In this document: in pieces, positions 1-8,636 of the stretch
Numbering within the stretch: position 1 is the first letter of the stretch
Layout of the letters: each line of letters opens with the position of its first letter
Assembly: GCA_025964695.1 (NCBI GenBank)
Contig: JAOPYK010000250.1
Location: 1 to 64,000 of the forward strand
Direction: 5' to 3'
Source: Streptosporangiaceae bacterium
GTDB taxonomy: Bacteria > Actinomycetota > Actinomycetes > Streptosporangiales > Streptosporangiaceae
Length of the DNA stretch: 64,000 bases
Program-made: the position numbers and the translations under genes
The notes under the pieces: model-generated
The model's database searches: none
Told to the model about the DNA's origin: nothing
The model's input: the letters and a program-made list of their open reading frames with translations, nothing else

Positions 1-1
1 T

Positions 2-658
2 TTCTCGCACGCCGATGTGGCCCTGGCCCTGGTGGTGGTCGTGGTCGCGGTGGCCGCCAGCGGGCACCGCATCGCCGGCGCGCTCGCGGCGCTGTCGGCC
101 GCCGTCTGGTTCGACTTCTTCTTCACCCGGCCGTACCAGCGCTTCACCATCACCAAGGCGGAAGACGTCAGGACGGCCGCCCTGCTGCTCGTCGTCGGCC
201 TGGCGGTCTCCCAGCTGGCCGCTCACGCCCGCCGCCTGAAGATGATCGTCGTCACCGACGCCGGCTACCTGTCCCAGCTTCACGAGACCGCCGAGCTCAC
301 CCAGTCCGCCAGGTCACCCAGCACGGTGGTCGACCACGTGGGCGAACAACTCACCGGCCTTCTGGGCCTGCGCGGATGCCGGTTCGAGTACGGATCGCTG
401 CTCGGCCATCCGCCACGCCTCGAACAGGACGGCACCGTGGTAGTGGGCCGCAGGCACTGGGACGTCGACCGGTACGGGCTCCCTGACCAGGAAGTCGAGC
501 TGCGCACGTTCGGCAACGGCCACTTCTACGGCCGGTTCATGCTCCAGCCCACGCCCGGGACCGCCCCGTCCTTGCAGGCACGCCTCGTCGCGGTGACCCT
601 CGCCGACCAGGTCGGGCGCGCACTCGACACCGCTGGCACCGCCCACGGCAACGGCTGA
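2..658 (+). CDS. DUF4118 (KdpD-type) membrane sensor-like protein, 5' end cut by the window
   Basis: The reading frame is open to the left edge, so the N-terminus, and probably one or two further membrane helices, lie outside the window. The visible part starts with a strongly hydrophobic helix, followed by the motif WFDFFFTRPYQRFTI that is typical of DUF4118, the membrane module of KdpD-like sensors. A second hydrophobic stretch (VRTAALLLVVGLAVSQLAA) and about 140 soluble residues resembling a small GAF-like domain follow. No histidine-kinase H-box or ATPase domain is present, so this is a stand-alone sensor-type protein. Its ligand is unknown. A GTG at 17 could be read as a start, but the family normally has more sequence upstream. 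Family assignment is by motif recall. Confidence 0.7.
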   Translation, partial: FSHADVALALVVVVVAVAASGHRIAGALAALSAAVWFDFFFTRPYQRFTITKAEDVRTAALLLVVGLAVSQLAAHARRLKMIVVTDAGYLSQLHETAELTQSARSPSTVVDHVGEQLTGLLGLRGCRFEYGSLLGHPPRLEQDGTVVVGRRHWDVDRYGLPDQEVELRTFGNGHFYGRFMLQPTPGTAPSLQARLVAVTLADQVGRALDTAGTAHGNG

Positions 659-918
659 CCGTCCCCGGAGATGCGCCCCGCAGGCACCGGCGTGGGACTA
701 CCGGCGGCGCCTCTGGCTTGGCGCCACGTGGCGGCAGCGGTCTCCCATGAGCCGGACTCCCGGGTCGGTTTCCGCTACTGTTCCCCCTGCCTGAGATGAC
801 CGTGCCGCATTGCGCCACCTCCGAGGCGGCCGAGCGAAGCCAGTCCGAGCCGGAGTTCGCTGTCACGAGCCGACGGTCAGCGAGGCTTCGGGGCGGAACG
901 CGATCAGCAGGAGCAGCG

Positions 919-1398
919 ATGGGGCCGACGGGAGACGGGTCACGGAGGGAGGCTCTCGACCGGGACTTGGTGGAGATACTCCAGGAACTGCGCGTCGCGG
1001 TGGCCGGGGTGCAGATCCTGTTCGGCTTCCTGCTGACCCTGCCGTTCTCCACCGGCTTCCACCGGATCGGCTACACCGGACGCTGGGTGTACTACGTCTC
1101 GCTGATCACGGCGGCGGTCGCGTCGATCTGCTTCATCGCGCCCGCGACCCAGCACCGGATGCTGTTCCACTCCGGTAACGAGGAACTGCTGATCAGCCGC
1201 TCGAACCAGTACGGCATCGCCGGAGCGAGCGCCTTGACCGTGTCCATGGCCTGCGGTGTGGCGGTCGCCGCCCGAGGCTTCTTCTCCTCGTGGCTCGCGG
1301 CCGTCACCGCGATGGGCGTCGTGGTCCTGTGCGCCTGGACCTGGTTCATCCAGCCGCTGTTGACGCGCAAGCGCGCCCTCCGGCCGGAGTCCTCCTGA
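919..1398 (+). CDS. DUF6328 family integral membrane protein
   Basis: This is a 159-residue protein beginning MGPTGDGSRREALDRD. The ATG at 919 is chosen because AGGAG lies just upstream (909-913); an in-frame start at 796 would add 41 low-complexity residues. The segment VEILQELRVAVAGVQILFGFLLTLPF matches the start of DUF6328 proteins, which carry four membrane helices. Further hydrophobic helices are visible around WVYYVSLITAAVASICFI, YGIAGASALTVSMACGVAV and WLAAVTAMGVVVLCAWTWF. The function of the family is unknown. It sits alone on the plus strand, about 260 bp after the DUF4118 gene and facing the crcB operon. Confidence 0.7.
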   Translation: MGPTGDGSRREALDRDLVEILQELRVAVAGVQILFGFLLTLPFSTGFHRIGYTGRWVYYVSLITAAVASICFIAPATQHRMLFHSGNEELLISRSNQYGIAGASALTVSMACGVAVAARGFFSSWLAAVTAMGVVVLCAWTWFIQPLLTRKRALRPESS

Positions 1399-1567
1399 GA
1401 GCCGCCGCCAGGCGCGGGAATGGCTCGGCAGACGCACCGCCGGCCGGCGGTCGCGGGCCGGCGCATCAAACCCGGGTGAAGTGCTCATGGGAACGCCCGT
1501 GCTCGCGGACCGCTGGGCTCCACCGGCGTGCCGCGCCACCCGCACCGTCACGAGAGCGCCCCGGCGA

Positions 1568-1936
1568 TCATCCGTGCCCGGGGATGGCCCCGGCGAGTGC
1601 CATTCCGCAGTAGGCGGCGCCCAGCCCGGCGGCGATGGAGCCGACCGCGTACAGCATTGCGTAGGTGCGGGCGCCGTCCTCGGCCAGCCTCAGCGTCTCG
1701 TAGCCGAACGTCGAATACGTGGTCAGCGTCCCGCAGAACCCGATCCCCGCCATCGCCATCACCGGGCCGTCCGCCGGCAGCGCGGCCAGGAACCCCAGCA
1801 GCCCCGACCCCGCCACGTTCACCGCGAAGGTCCCCCACGGGAGCACCGAGTCGGTGCGGGCCTGAACCAGCCGGTCGACGAGATACCGCAGCGGTGCCCC
1901 GATCGCGGCGCCGACCACGACCAGCAACGCGTTCAC
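1568..1936 (-). CDS. crcB: fluoride efflux channel subunit CrcB (second copy)
   Basis: This 122-residue protein belongs to the CrcB/Fluc family, dual-topology fluoride channels of the cytoplasmic membrane that work as dimers and protect cells from fluoride. Family hallmarks are visible: [11 protein letters not shown] near the N-terminus, [14 protein letters not shown], and [15 protein letters not shown], which corresponds to the GxxGxxTTFSTF signature. There are four hydrophobic helices. The GTG start at 1936 overlaps the stop of the upstream DUF190 gene by four bases (GTGA), so translation is probably coupled. It is the last gene of a crcB-DUF190-crcB operon; where two crcB genes occur together, their products usually form a heterodimer. 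Confidence 0.9.
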   Translation of the reverse strand: MNALLVVVGAAIGAPLRYLVDRLVQARTDSVLPWGTFAVNVAGSGLLGFLAALPADGPVMAMAGIGFCGTLTTYSTFGYETLRLAEDGARTYAMLYAVGSIAAGLGAAYCGMALAGAIPGHG

Positions 1937-2286
1937 CGCTCCTCCCGGCCCGCGGGGCGGCCGACGTAGCGGACCACCTCGACCGGGTCGATGATGACCA
2001 GCCCCTCGGTGATCAGCTCGTCGAGCTGGGGAAGAAAGTCCCGGATCTTGTGTTCCACGTCCACGATGACGATCGCCAGCGGCAGATCCCCCGACAGCGA
2101 CAGGATCCGGGTGGTGTGGATGCGGCTCGACGCCCCGTATCCCTCGATGCCGCGCAGCACACTCGCCCCCGCCAGCCCGGCGGCGTGGGCCCGGGCGACG
2201 ACCTCGTGGTACAGCGGGCGGCGGTGCCACTGATCGGACTCCCCGACAAAGATGGTCAACCGCAGGGCGGGCCCCTCAATCCTCAT
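1933..2286 (-). CDS. DUF190 protein, PII-like, between two crcB genes
   Basis: This 117-residue soluble protein starts [17 protein letters not shown] and matches the DUF190 family, which has a GlnB/PII-like ferredoxin fold. The sequence shows the usual pattern [29 protein letters not shown] and a C-terminal VVRYVG strand. The ATG at 2286 is supported by a good AGGAGGG ribosome site about eight bases upstream; the longer open frame to 2409 encodes low-complexity His/Thr-rich sequence and is rejected. Its start overlaps the end of the first crcB by 11 bp and its stop overlaps the second crcB by 4 bp. DUF190 genes are known neighbours of crcB; a regulatory or accessory role in fluoride export is inference. 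Confidence 0.85.
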   Translation of the reverse strand: MRIEGPALRLTIFVGESDQWHRRPLYHEVVARAHAAGLAGASVLRGIEGYGASSRIHTTRILSLSGDLPLAIVIVDVEHKIRDFLPQLDELITEGLVIIDPVEVVRYVGRPAGREER

Positions 2287-2869
2287 GACCGTCACCCTCC
2301 TGTTGACCTTGACCGTGTCTCTGTGGCCGTGGCTGTGCCGGTCGCCGTGGCTGTGGCTCGCCGTGTGCGTGTCGGCGTCGGTGTGGGCGGGTGAGCAGCC
2401 GGGCGCCATGCACTCCGGTGTAGACCGCGACCAGTGCCGCCACCAGGGTGCCGGCCAGGTACGTCAGTGCCGTACGCGGCGCACCCGCGGCGACGGCCCG
2501 CTGGATGTCGACGATGTAGGTGGAGAAGGTGGTGAAGCCGCCCAGCACCCCTACGCCCAGGAACGGGCGGACCAGGGCGTGAGCCTGCCCGACCTCGGTG
2601 ATCGCCACCATCAGCATCCCGATCAGCGCGCAACCGGCCACATTGATCCAGAAGGTCGCCCACCCGAACGAACCGGCCGGGTGCGGAAACGCTGCCGAAA
2701 TCCCGTAGCGGGCCAGCGCCCCGAGCACCCCGCCCACCGAGATCACCGCCAACGTCGGCCACGGCGCCCGGCGCAGCTCCAGCCGCTGCCGTGGCACACG
2801 CAGGTCGACGTCCGGGTCTACCGGCCCGGCAGAGTCCGCAAGACGTCGAGGGACCAGCGGGTCAGGCAC
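2276..2869 (-). CDS. crcB: fluoride efflux channel subunit CrcB (first copy) with a basic C-terminal tail
   Basis: This 197-residue CrcB/Fluc protein shows the family motifs [25 protein letters not shown] and [15 protein letters not shown] and four membrane helices between about residues 38 and 155. The GTG at 2869 is preceded by AGGAGGAG. The first ~37 residues are hydrophilic and the last ~40 form a His/Arg/Gln-rich tail ([19 protein letters not shown] onward), which most CrcB proteins lack. The tail is encoded by degenerate GTGGCTGTG-like repeats and its end overlaps the DUF190 start by 11 bp. It heads the fluoride operon. The upstream 290 bp has strong hairpin potential but no fluoride riboswitch that I can confirm. 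Confidence 0.88.
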   Translation of the reverse strand: MPDPLVPRRLADSAGPVDPDVDLRVPRQRLELRRAPWPTLAVISVGGVLGALARYGISAAFPHPAGSFGWATFWINVAGCALIGMLMVAITEVGQAHALVRPFLGVGVLGGFTTFSTYIVDIQRAVAAGAPRTALTYLAGTLVAALVAVYTGVHGARLLTRPHRRRHAHGEPQPRRPAQPRPQRHGQGQQEGDGHED

Positions 2870-3162
2870 AGACTCCTCCTACCAGCACGACGAACTCCAC
2901 TGGCAGGGACCGTTGGCGGCGGGACACCGCGGTTTTCCCGCGCATCGAGGCGGGGGCGGCGGGCCCCACCGCCGCGGCCCCCAGGAGGGGCCTGCGCACC
3001 AGTGTAGCGATCAATCGCCCACCGGGACCGGTGGCGCCGGCCCGCCGACTCGGCGTCGACGATCACGCTCGCGCCGTGGCCATCGTGACGAACTCTGGGA
3101 CGGCGAGGACGGGAAAGGGCCGCGAGGGTTGCCCCGTGCGGTGGTCCAGGTGGCCGCCGCCG
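2870..3162 (-). other. intergenic leader region upstream of the crcB operon
   Basis: There is no gene here. The region carries the ribosome site of crcB and several GC-rich hairpins on the minus strand. One arm (2958-2973, minus-strand GGCGGTGGGGCCCGCC) loosely resembles the first hairpin of a fluoride riboswitch, but the conserved GAUGG core and the 3' CUGAUG...CUCC element are not visible. A promoter for the operon is expected here but was not located. Confidence 0.3.
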
Positions 3163-3501
3163 TCAAGACCGGCGGTCAAAGGCCAGGGTGACGACGACGG
3201 GCACCAGGAAGATCGAGAGACCGAAGACGGCCAGCCGGGCGGTCCAGGTCGAGCACAGCAGCCAGGCGAGGCACTGCACGGCGAGGAACACCAGGAAGAC
3301 TCCGCCGTTCTGGGCGCGGCGGCGCCGGGCCAGCACGCCGCCCTGCCGCCGGTGACGGACGGGGAACGGGACGAGCCGCCGCAGCCGGCCGAGAAGAGCC
3401 CGCCGTCTGGCCGCTCGCCGCAGGCGTACGGCCCGTACCTGCGCCGAGCGGGCGGCCGCGGCCGCCCGTTCGGCCCGGCGGCGGGCCCTTTCCTTGCTCA
3501 C
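3163..3501 (-). CDS. small two-helix membrane protein with a highly basic N-terminus
   Basis: This 112-residue protein starts with GTG (MSKERARRRAERAAAAARS). Its first ~65 residues are extremely arginine- and alanine-rich. The C-terminal half has two clear membrane helices, GGVFLVFLAVQCLAWLLCSTW and LAVFGLSIFLVPVVVTLAF, joined by a short turn. Proteins of this layout occur beside his genes in related actinomycetes, but no function is known to me. It lies downstream of hisH on the same strand, separated by about 130 bp that contain a tandem repeat, so it may be outside the his operon. The ribosome site is weak. Confidence 0.6.
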   Translation of the reverse strand: MSKERARRRAERAAAAARSAQVRAVRLRRAARRRALLGRLRRLVPFPVRHRRQGGVLARRRRAQNGGVFLVFLAVQCLAWLLCSTWTARLAVFGLSIFLVPVVVTLAFDRRS

Positions 3502-3512
3502 GGGGGGCTCAT

Positions 3513-3599
3513 GGGCGATTTACGAGCGGGCCACGGGCGACTCACGAGCGGCCACGGGCGACTCAGGAGCGGGCCACAGGCGGCCACGGGCGGTTCACC
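3513..3599. repeat. short tandem repeat, about 22-bp unit, three full copies plus partial units
   Basis: Units of the form GGGCGACTCACGAGCGGGCC begin at 3513, 3535 and 3556 (22, 21 and 22 bp), followed by degenerate partial copies to 3599. The array lies between hisH and the small membrane gene, just upstream of the latter's GTG start. Confidence 0.8.
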
Positions 3600-3634
3600 G
3601 GCGTGGCTCACCCTGCGCTCACCAGAGGAGCCCA

Positions 3635-4264
3635 TCAGAGTGTGGTCAGCCAGTTCGCCAGCAACTGGGCGCCGGCGTCCCCGGACTTCTCCGGGTGGAA
3701 CTGGGTCGCGCACAACGGCCCGTTCTCGACCGCCGCGACGAACCGGTCGCCGTGCTCGGCCCAGGTCACCAGCGGCGGGGCGAAACGTCCGGGGTCCAGC
3801 TCCCAGCGGCGTACGCCGTAGGAGTGCACGAAATAGAACCGGGTCGCCGGGTCGATGCCACGGAACAGCACCGACTCGCCGGGGGCCTGGACGGTGTTCC
3901 ACCCCATGTGCGGCAGCACCGGGGCGTCGAGCCGCTCGACCGTGCCGGGCCATTCGCCGCACCCCTCGGTGGTGACGCCGTGCTCCACGCCCTTCCCGAA
4001 GAGAATCTGCATGCCGACGCAGATGCCCAGCACCGGGCGGCCCCCGGCGAGCCGGCGGCCGATCACCTGGTCGCCACTGACCCCGAGCAGCCCCTCCATA
4101 CAGGCGGCGAACGCCCCGACCCCCGGCACCACGAGGCCGTCGGCGTTCAGCGCCACGTCGAAGTCGGACGTCACGGTCACGTCGGCGCCGGTCCGCGCCA
4201 CCGCGCGTTCCGCCGAGCGCAGGTTCCCCGACCCGTAGTCGAAGACGACCACCTTGGAACTCAC
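3635..4264 (-). CDS. hisH: imidazole glycerol phosphate synthase, glutamine amidotransferase subunit HisH
   Basis: HisH hydrolyses glutamine and passes ammonia to HisF, which makes imidazole glycerol phosphate and AICAR in histidine biosynthesis. The 209-residue protein has the class-I amidotransferase layout: an N-terminal [13 protein letters not shown], the nucleophile in [10 protein letters not shown] (Cys82), and the His190/Glu192 pair in FHPEKS. The GTG start at 4264 overlaps the stop of the preceding 56-residue membrane protein gene by four bases. It is the last gene of the visible his operon. In Streptomyces hisH is normally followed by priA, which is absent here, as is hisF. Confidence 0.95.
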   Translation of the reverse strand: MSSKVVVFDYGSGNLRSAERAVARTGADVTVTSDFDVALNADGLVVPGVGAFAACMEGLLGVSGDQVIGRRLAGGRPVLGICVGMQILFGKGVEHGVTTEGCGEWPGTVERLDAPVLPHMGWNTVQAPGESVLFRGIDPATRFYFVHSYGVRRWELDPGRFAPPLVTWAEHGDRFVAAVENGPLCATQFHPEKSGDAGAQLLANWLTTL

Positions 4265-4431
4265 AGTCTCAGCACTCCTCCGGCGATGGCCAGCGCGGCC
4301 GCGATGAAGGCGAGCACCGCCAACGCCTTGATGCCCTGCTTGAGCGCACTGTAGACCCCGGCGAGGAAGAAGGCCCCCAGCGCGAGCAGGAAGATCGACA
4401 GAGTGGAGAAGTGCTGCCCGAACAGGCTCAC
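4261..4431 (-). CDS. 56-residue two-helix membrane protein coupled to hisH
   Basis: This short gene encodes [12 protein letters not shown] followed by two hydrophobic helices ([18 protein letters not shown] and [19 protein letters not shown]). The GTG start is at 4431, and the stop overlaps the hisH GTG as GTGA. Small membrane proteins at this position between hisB and hisH are common in actinomycetes, but their role is unknown to me. The close coupling suggests co-expression with histidine genes. About 118 bp of GC-rich sequence without a recognisable gene separates it from hisB. Confidence 0.7.
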   Translation of the reverse strand: MSLFGQHFSTLSIFLLALGAFFLAGVYSALKQGIKALAVLAFIAAALAIAGGVLRL

Positions 4432-4549
4432 GGTGTCACCCGCTCGTCTGCGGCGCGCCCGGAGGCACGAGCCTGCCTCGTCGCCTGGTCGCTCGTCCCT
4501 CGCTCCACGCGCTCCTCGGTCCGGCTCGCGCCGCGCCCCGCAGGCTCGC

Positions 4550-5143
4550 TCACAGTGCCCCCTTGGTGGAGGGGATGCCGTGCACCTTCGGGTCGAAGGC
4601 GACCGCGTCGCGCAGTGCCCTGGCCAGCGCCTTGAACTGCGCCTCCACGATGTGGTGCGCGTTGCGGCCGTACGGCACGTGCACATGCAGGGCGATCTGG
4701 GCATTGCCGGCGAAGGACTCCAGGATGTGCCGGGTCAGCGTCGTGTCGTACTCCGAGCCGATCATCGGCGCCATGCCCTCGGGCTCGGTGTGCACCAGGT
4801 AGGGCCGGCCGGACACGTCGACGGTCACCTGGGCGAGCGCCTCGTCCAGCGGGATGGACGCGGCCGCGAAGCGGCGGATCCCCGCCTTGTCCCCCAGTGC
4901 CTGCCGGAACGCCTGGCCGAGGGCGATCGAGGTGTCCTCGATCGTGTGGTGGCTGTCGATGTGCAGGTCCCCCTGCGTCTTGACGGTCAGGTCGAAGGAG
5001 CCGTGCTTGCCGAGCTGGGCCAGCATGTGGTCGAAGAACCCGACCCCGGTGGCGATGTCCACCTCACCGGTGCCGTCCAGGTCGATCTCCACGAGGACCG
5101 AGGTCTCCTTGGTCCCGCGCTCGACCCTGCCCTTGCGATTCAC
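4550..5143 (-). CDS. hisB: imidazoleglycerol-phosphate dehydratase HisB
   Basis: HisB dehydrates imidazole glycerol phosphate to imidazole acetol phosphate, a manganese-dependent step of histidine synthesis. The 197-residue length is standard for the monofunctional enzyme. Metal-binding histidine motifs are visible: [23 protein letters not shown] and [10 protein letters not shown]. The protein has the duplicated alpha/beta half-domains of the family, and the C-terminal STKGAL is typical. The GTG start at 5143 overlaps the hisC stop (GTGA), so translation is likely coupled. It is the third gene of the hisD-hisC-hisB-orf-hisH operon. Confidence 0.96.
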   Translation of the reverse strand: MNRKGRVERGTKETSVLVEIDLDGTGEVDIATGVGFFDHMLAQLGKHGSFDLTVKTQGDLHIDSHHTIEDTSIALGQAFRQALGDKAGIRRFAAASIPLDEALAQVTVDVSGRPYLVHTEPEGMAPMIGSEYDTTLTRHILESFAGNAQIALHVHVPYGRNAHHIVEAQFKALARALRDAVAFDPKVHGIPSTKGAL

Positions 5144-6228
5144 AGGCTCTCCTTCAGAGCGTCACGAAATGCGGCCATCTCCTCGGGGGTCCCCACGGAC
5201 ACCCGCAGCCACTGTGGCGGGCCGACCTCCCGGATCAGCACCCCCCGGTCCAGCATTCCCTGCCAGACGGCGTGCCGATGTTCGAACAGGCCGAACAGGA
5301 CGAAGTTGGCGTCGGAGTCGGCCACCATGAGCCCCTCCGCGCGCAGCCACTCCACCAGGGAGTCGCGCTCGTGCCGGAGCGTGTCCACCGCGCCGAGCAA
5401 CTCCTCACCGTAGGCAAGGGCGGTGCATGCCACGGCCTGGGTGACGGCGGACAGGTGGTACGGCAGCCGGACCAGCTGCAGCGCGTCCACCACGGCGGGG
5501 TCCGCGGCGAGATAGCCGAGCCGGGTTCCGGCCATGGCGAACGCCTTGGACATGGTCCGGGTCACGATGAGCCGGGGATTGCCCGGCAGCAGCTCCAGGG
5601 CCGATGGCGTCCCCGCCCGGCGGAACTCGCCATAGGCCTCATCGACGATCACCATGCCGGGTGCGACCTCGAGGACGGCCTGGATCGCCTCCAGCGGCAG
5701 CGCGGTGCCGGTCGGGTTGTTCGGTGAGGTCAGGAAGACCAGGTCGGGCCGGTGCTCCCCGATCGCGGCGATCGCCCGCTCCGGTGGCAGGCCGAAGTCC
5801 TCGTCCCGGTGGGCGTTGATCCACGCCGTGCCGGTCACATGGGTGATGATCGGGTGCATCGAATACGACGGCTCGAAGCCCAGCGCCGCCCGGCCTGGTC
5901 CGCCGAACGCCTGCAGGATCTGCTGGATGATCTCGTTGGAGCCGTTGGCCGCCCAGACCTGCGCCGCCGTCAGCCCCGCTCCGGGCGTGTCACCGTTGAG
6001 GAAGGCCGCCAGCTCCGTGCGCAGGGCCACCGCGTCCCGGTCCGGGTAGCGGTTCAGCGACCCGGCCACCTCGGCGACCGCCTCGCCGAGCGCCTTCACG
6101 AGCCGCGGGGACGGCGGGTAGGGGTTCTCGTTGGTGTTGAGCTGCACGGCAACGTCCAGCTGGGGCGCTCCGTACGGCTCGCGGCCCCGCAGGTCGTCCC
6201 GGATCGGGAGATCGTTGAGCGACGTCAC
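5140..6228 (-). CDS. hisC: histidinol-phosphate aminotransferase HisC
   Basis: HisC is a pyridoxal-phosphate aminotransferase (fold type I) that converts imidazole acetol phosphate and glutamate to histidinol phosphate. The 362-residue protein has [12 protein letters not shown] near the N-terminus, the cofactor-contact motifs TSPNNPTGT and VDEAYGEF, and the Schiff-base lysine in [11 protein letters not shown] (Lys228). The GTG at 6228 is chosen because it overlaps the hisD stop as GTGA and the protein then starts [13 protein letters not shown], as in relatives. The much longer open frame upstream is a shadow of hisD. Confidence 0.95.
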   Translation of the reverse strand: MTSLNDLPIRDDLRGREPYGAPQLDVAVQLNTNENPYPPSPRLVKALGEAVAEVAGSLNRYPDRDAVALRTELAAFLNGDTPGAGLTAAQVWAANGSNEIIQQILQAFGGPGRAALGFEPSYSMHPIITHVTGTAWINAHRDEDFGLPPERAIAAIGEHRPDLVFLTSPNNPTGTALPLEAIQAVLEVAPGMVIVDEAYGEFRRAGTPSALELLPGNPRLIVTRTMSKAFAMAGTRLGYLAADPAVVDALQLVRLPYHLSAVTQAVACTALAYGEELLGAVDTLRHERDSLVEWLRAEGLMVADSDANFVLFGLFEHRHAVWQGMLDRGVLIREVGPPQWLRVSVGTPEEMAAFRDALKESL

Positions 6229-7532
6229 GAGGGCGTCTCCCAGCCGAAGCGCGCCTTCAGCGCGGCCCCGTGCGCGGGCAGGTCCTCGGCCTCGGCCAGG
6301 GTGACCACGCGCGCCGTCGCCTCCGCCAGGGCGGCCTCGTCGTACTCCACGACGTGGACGCCGCGCAGGAAGGTCTGGACCGACAGCCCCGAAGAGTGGC
6401 AGGCACATCCGCCGGTGGGCAGCACATGGTTGGAGCCCGCGAGGTAGTCGCCGAGGGAGACCGGCGCGTGCGGCCCGACGAAGACCGCGCCCGCATTGCG
6501 GACCCGGGCGGCGACCTGCCGGGCGTCGGCGGTCTGGATCTCCAGGTGCTCGGCCGCGTACGCGTCGACGACCTTGAGGCCCGCTTCGAGGTCGTCGACC
6601 AGCACGATGCCGGACTGGCGCCCGGCCAGCGCCGCGGTGATCCGCTCGGCGTGCTTGGCGCGGGCGACCTGCTGCCGCAGCTCCTGCGCCACCCGGCCGG
6701 CGAGCTCTTCGGAGTCGGTGACCAGCACGGCGGCGGCGAGCGTGTCGTGCTCGGCCTGGCTGATCAGATCGGCGGCCACATGGACGGGGTCGGCCGTCTC
6801 GTCCGCCAGGATCGCGATCTCGGTCGGGCCGGCCTCGGAGTCGATGCCGATGACGCCCTTGAGCAGCCGCTTGGCGGCCGCCACCCAGATGTTGCCGGGC
6901 CCGGTGACCAGGTCGGCGGGGCGGCACTCTTCGGTACCGTAGGCGAACATCGCGATCGCCTGGGCACCACCGGCCGCGTACACCTCGTCGACGCCCAGCA
7001 GCGCGCACGCGGCCAGGATCGCCGGATGCGGGAGCCCGCCATGCTCCTTCTGCGCGGGCGAGGTGACGGCGAGGGATCCGACCCCGGCCTCCTGCGCCGG
7101 GACGACGTTCATCACGACGCTGGAGGGGTAGACGGCCTGGCCGCCGGGGACGTAAAGCCCGACGCGCGCGACGGGCACCCAGCGCTCGGTCACGGTGCCG
7201 CCCGGCACCACCTGGGTGGTGAGGTCGGTACGGCGCTGGTCACGGTGGACCAGCCGGGTGCGCCGGATGCACTCCTCGAGGGCGTCGCGCACCGCCGGAT
7301 CGAGGACGGCCAGCGCCTGGTGGATCTGGGCGACCGGGACCCGGGCCGTCTCCAGGTCGACGCCGTCGAACCTGGCGGTGTACTCCCGTACGGCCGCGGC
7401 CCCGCGATGGCGTACGTCGTCGCAGATCGGCCGCACCTTCTCCAGGGCGGCCTCGACGTCGAGCTCGGCGCGGGGCAGCACGGTGCGCAGGTCGCCGGGG
7501 AGCGAGCCGCGCAGATCCAGACGGGATATCAC
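6225..7532 (-). CDS. hisD: histidinol dehydrogenase HisD
   Basis: HisD is the zinc- and NAD-dependent enzyme that oxidises L-histidinol to L-histidine in two steps, the last reaction of the pathway. The 435-residue protein is the normal length. It carries [12 protein letters not shown], the zinc-binding region DLISQAEHD, and [20 protein letters not shown], where most homologues have a similar Ser/Gly-rich active-site segment. The start is GTG at 7532. It is the first gene of the his operon. Only about 70 bp separate it from the PhzF-like gene on the same strand, which leaves little room for an attenuator, and I see none. Confidence 0.95.
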   Translation of the reverse strand: MISRLDLRGSLPGDLRTVLPRAELDVEAALEKVRPICDDVRHRGAAAVREYTARFDGVDLETARVPVAQIHQALAVLDPAVRDALEECIRRTRLVHRDQRRTDLTTQVVPGGTVTERWVPVARVGLYVPGGQAVYPSSVVMNVVPAQEAGVGSLAVTSPAQKEHGGLPHPAILAACALLGVDEVYAAGGAQAIAMFAYGTEECRPADLVTGPGNIWVAAAKRLLKGVIGIDSEAGPTEIAILADETADPVHVAADLISQAEHDTLAAAVLVTDSEELAGRVAQELRQQVARAKHAERITAALAGRQSGIVLVDDLEAGLKVVDAYAAEHLEIQTADARQVAARVRNAGAVFVGPHAPVSLGDYLAGSNHVLPTGGCACHSSGLSVQTFLRGVHVVEYDEAALAEATARVVTLAEAEDLPAHGAALKARFGWETPS

Positions 7533-7604
7533 CAGGCCAGTCTATGAAGAACGGCCGACCACCCGCGCGTCATCTCGATCGGTGAGACGGGTGAGTCCCG
7601 TCGC

Positions 7605-8426
7605 TCACACCTTGAGGGTGCCGTCCAGAACGGTCACGGCCCGGCCGGCCAGCGTGACCCGGTCTCCGCGGACGGTCACCCGGACCGTCCCCCCGCGCTC
7701 GGAGGCCTGATAGCCCAGGAGCGCGTCGCGGTTCAGCCGGCCCGACCAGTAGGGCGCCAGCATGCAGTGCGCGGAGCCGGTCACCGGATCCTCGTCCACC
7801 CCGACGGCCGGCCCGAAGAACCGCGACACGAAGTCGTACGGCTCGGGACCCGGGGCGGCCGGGGCGGTGACGCAGACGCCGCGGGCGTCGATCCGGGCGA
7901 GGGCCACCTGGTCGGGGACCAGCTTGCGTACGGCCTCGTCATCGTCGAGGACCACGAGGAGATCGTTCTGAGCGTTGCGGCCGGCCTCCGTGACGGGCAC
8001 GCCCAGCGCTTCCGCCAAACCCGCCGGCACCTGCACCGGCCGGGCGGGCTGGGCCGGGAAGTCCATCTCCAGCAGGCCGCCGGACCCCGGGGCCCGCGCC
8101 GGCTGAACGGTGAGGACCCCGCTGCGGCGGGTCTGGAACCGGATCGGGCCGCCGGCGGGGACCGTACCGGTCTCGTACAGGGCATGCGCACTGGCCAGGG
8201 TGGCGTGACCGCAGAGGGCGACCTCGACGGCGGGGGTGAACCAGCGCAGCTCGTAATCGGCCTCGGGGGTGCCGAGCGGGCGGACGAAGGCGGTCTCGGC
8301 GTGCCGCATCTCGGCGGCGATCCGCTGCATCCAGCCGGCGTCCGCGGGAGCGTCCAGCAGGCAGACGCCCGCCGGGTTGCCCGCGAAGGCCCGGTCGGTA
8401 AAAGCGTCGACGACAAGAATCCTCAT
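7605..8426 (-). CDS. PhzF-family isomerase/epimerase-like protein
   Basis: This 273-residue protein belongs to the PhzF family, which has two similar diaminopimelate-epimerase-like halves. In PhzF itself the active-site acid lies in the N-terminal half; here it is the Glu of HAETAFV (Glu44). Also visible are the FAGNPAGVC motif near residue 14, GHATLASAHAL, and the C-terminal DEDPVTGSAHC signature. Most family members are not phenazine enzymes and their substrates are unknown, so no reaction is assigned. It lies just upstream of hisD on the same strand, and read-through into the his operon is possible. Confidence 0.85.
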   Translation of the reverse strand: MRILVVDAFTDRAFAGNPAGVCLLDAPADAGWMQRIAAEMRHAETAFVRPLGTPEADYELRWFTPAVEVALCGHATLASAHALYETGTVPAGGPIRFQTRRSGVLTVQPARAPGSGGLLEMDFPAQPARPVQVPAGLAEALGVPVTEAGRNAQNDLLVVLDDDEAVRKLVPDQVALARIDARGVCVTAPAAPGPEPYDFVSRFFGPAVGVDEDPVTGSAHCMLAPYWSGRLNRDALLGYQASERGGTVRVTVRGDRVTLAGRAVTVLDGTLKV

Positions 8427-8456
8427 ACCGGAACTGTAGGCGTTCCGGCCTTCCGA

Positions 8457-8636
8457 TCAACCGTGGGTCGTCAGCGTCGTGGACAGCGGCACCAGGTCGT
8501 CCGTGGCCGGGCCGGGGACGGTGGGAGCCTCGTTCCAGACGTAGCGATCCCAGCGTCGTGGACGCCCCATGACCCAGCCCAGGATGAATCCGACCGACAG
8601 GCTCGCGAAGCCCATGATGAACACGTTCAGCCACAT
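8457..8636 (-). CDS. 59-residue single-helix membrane protein
   Basis: This short frame encodes MWLNVFIMGFASLSVGFILG and then a basic, tryptophan-containing stretch (RPRRWDRYVW) and a hydrophilic tail ending LTTHG. One membrane helix covers about residues 3-23. The ATG at 8636 has GGAGG nine bases upstream, and coding-like third-position GC is kept throughout. The stop lies 30 bp before the PhzF-like gene on the same strand, so the two may be cotranscribed. No family is recognised. Existence as a gene is inferred from the ribosome site, composition and spacing. Confidence 0.55.
   Translation of the reverse strand: MWLNVFIMGFASLSVGFILGWVMGRPRRWDRYVWNEAPTVPGPATDDLVPLSTTLTTHG

Noticed and set aside
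1481-1969. 162-codon frame on the plus strand opposite the second crcB
   Set aside because: It covers a well-supported CrcB on the other strand and shows no motif, ribosome site or helix pattern.
5140-7008. 622-codon frame that would extend HisC far upstream
   Set aside because: The added ~260 residues are opposite-frame hisD sequence, low complexity and Arg-rich. The GTG at 6228 overlapping the hisD stop gives the normal HisC start.
7533-7604. His-leader attenuator before hisD
   Set aside because: The 72-bp gap has no run of His codons and no terminator hairpin.
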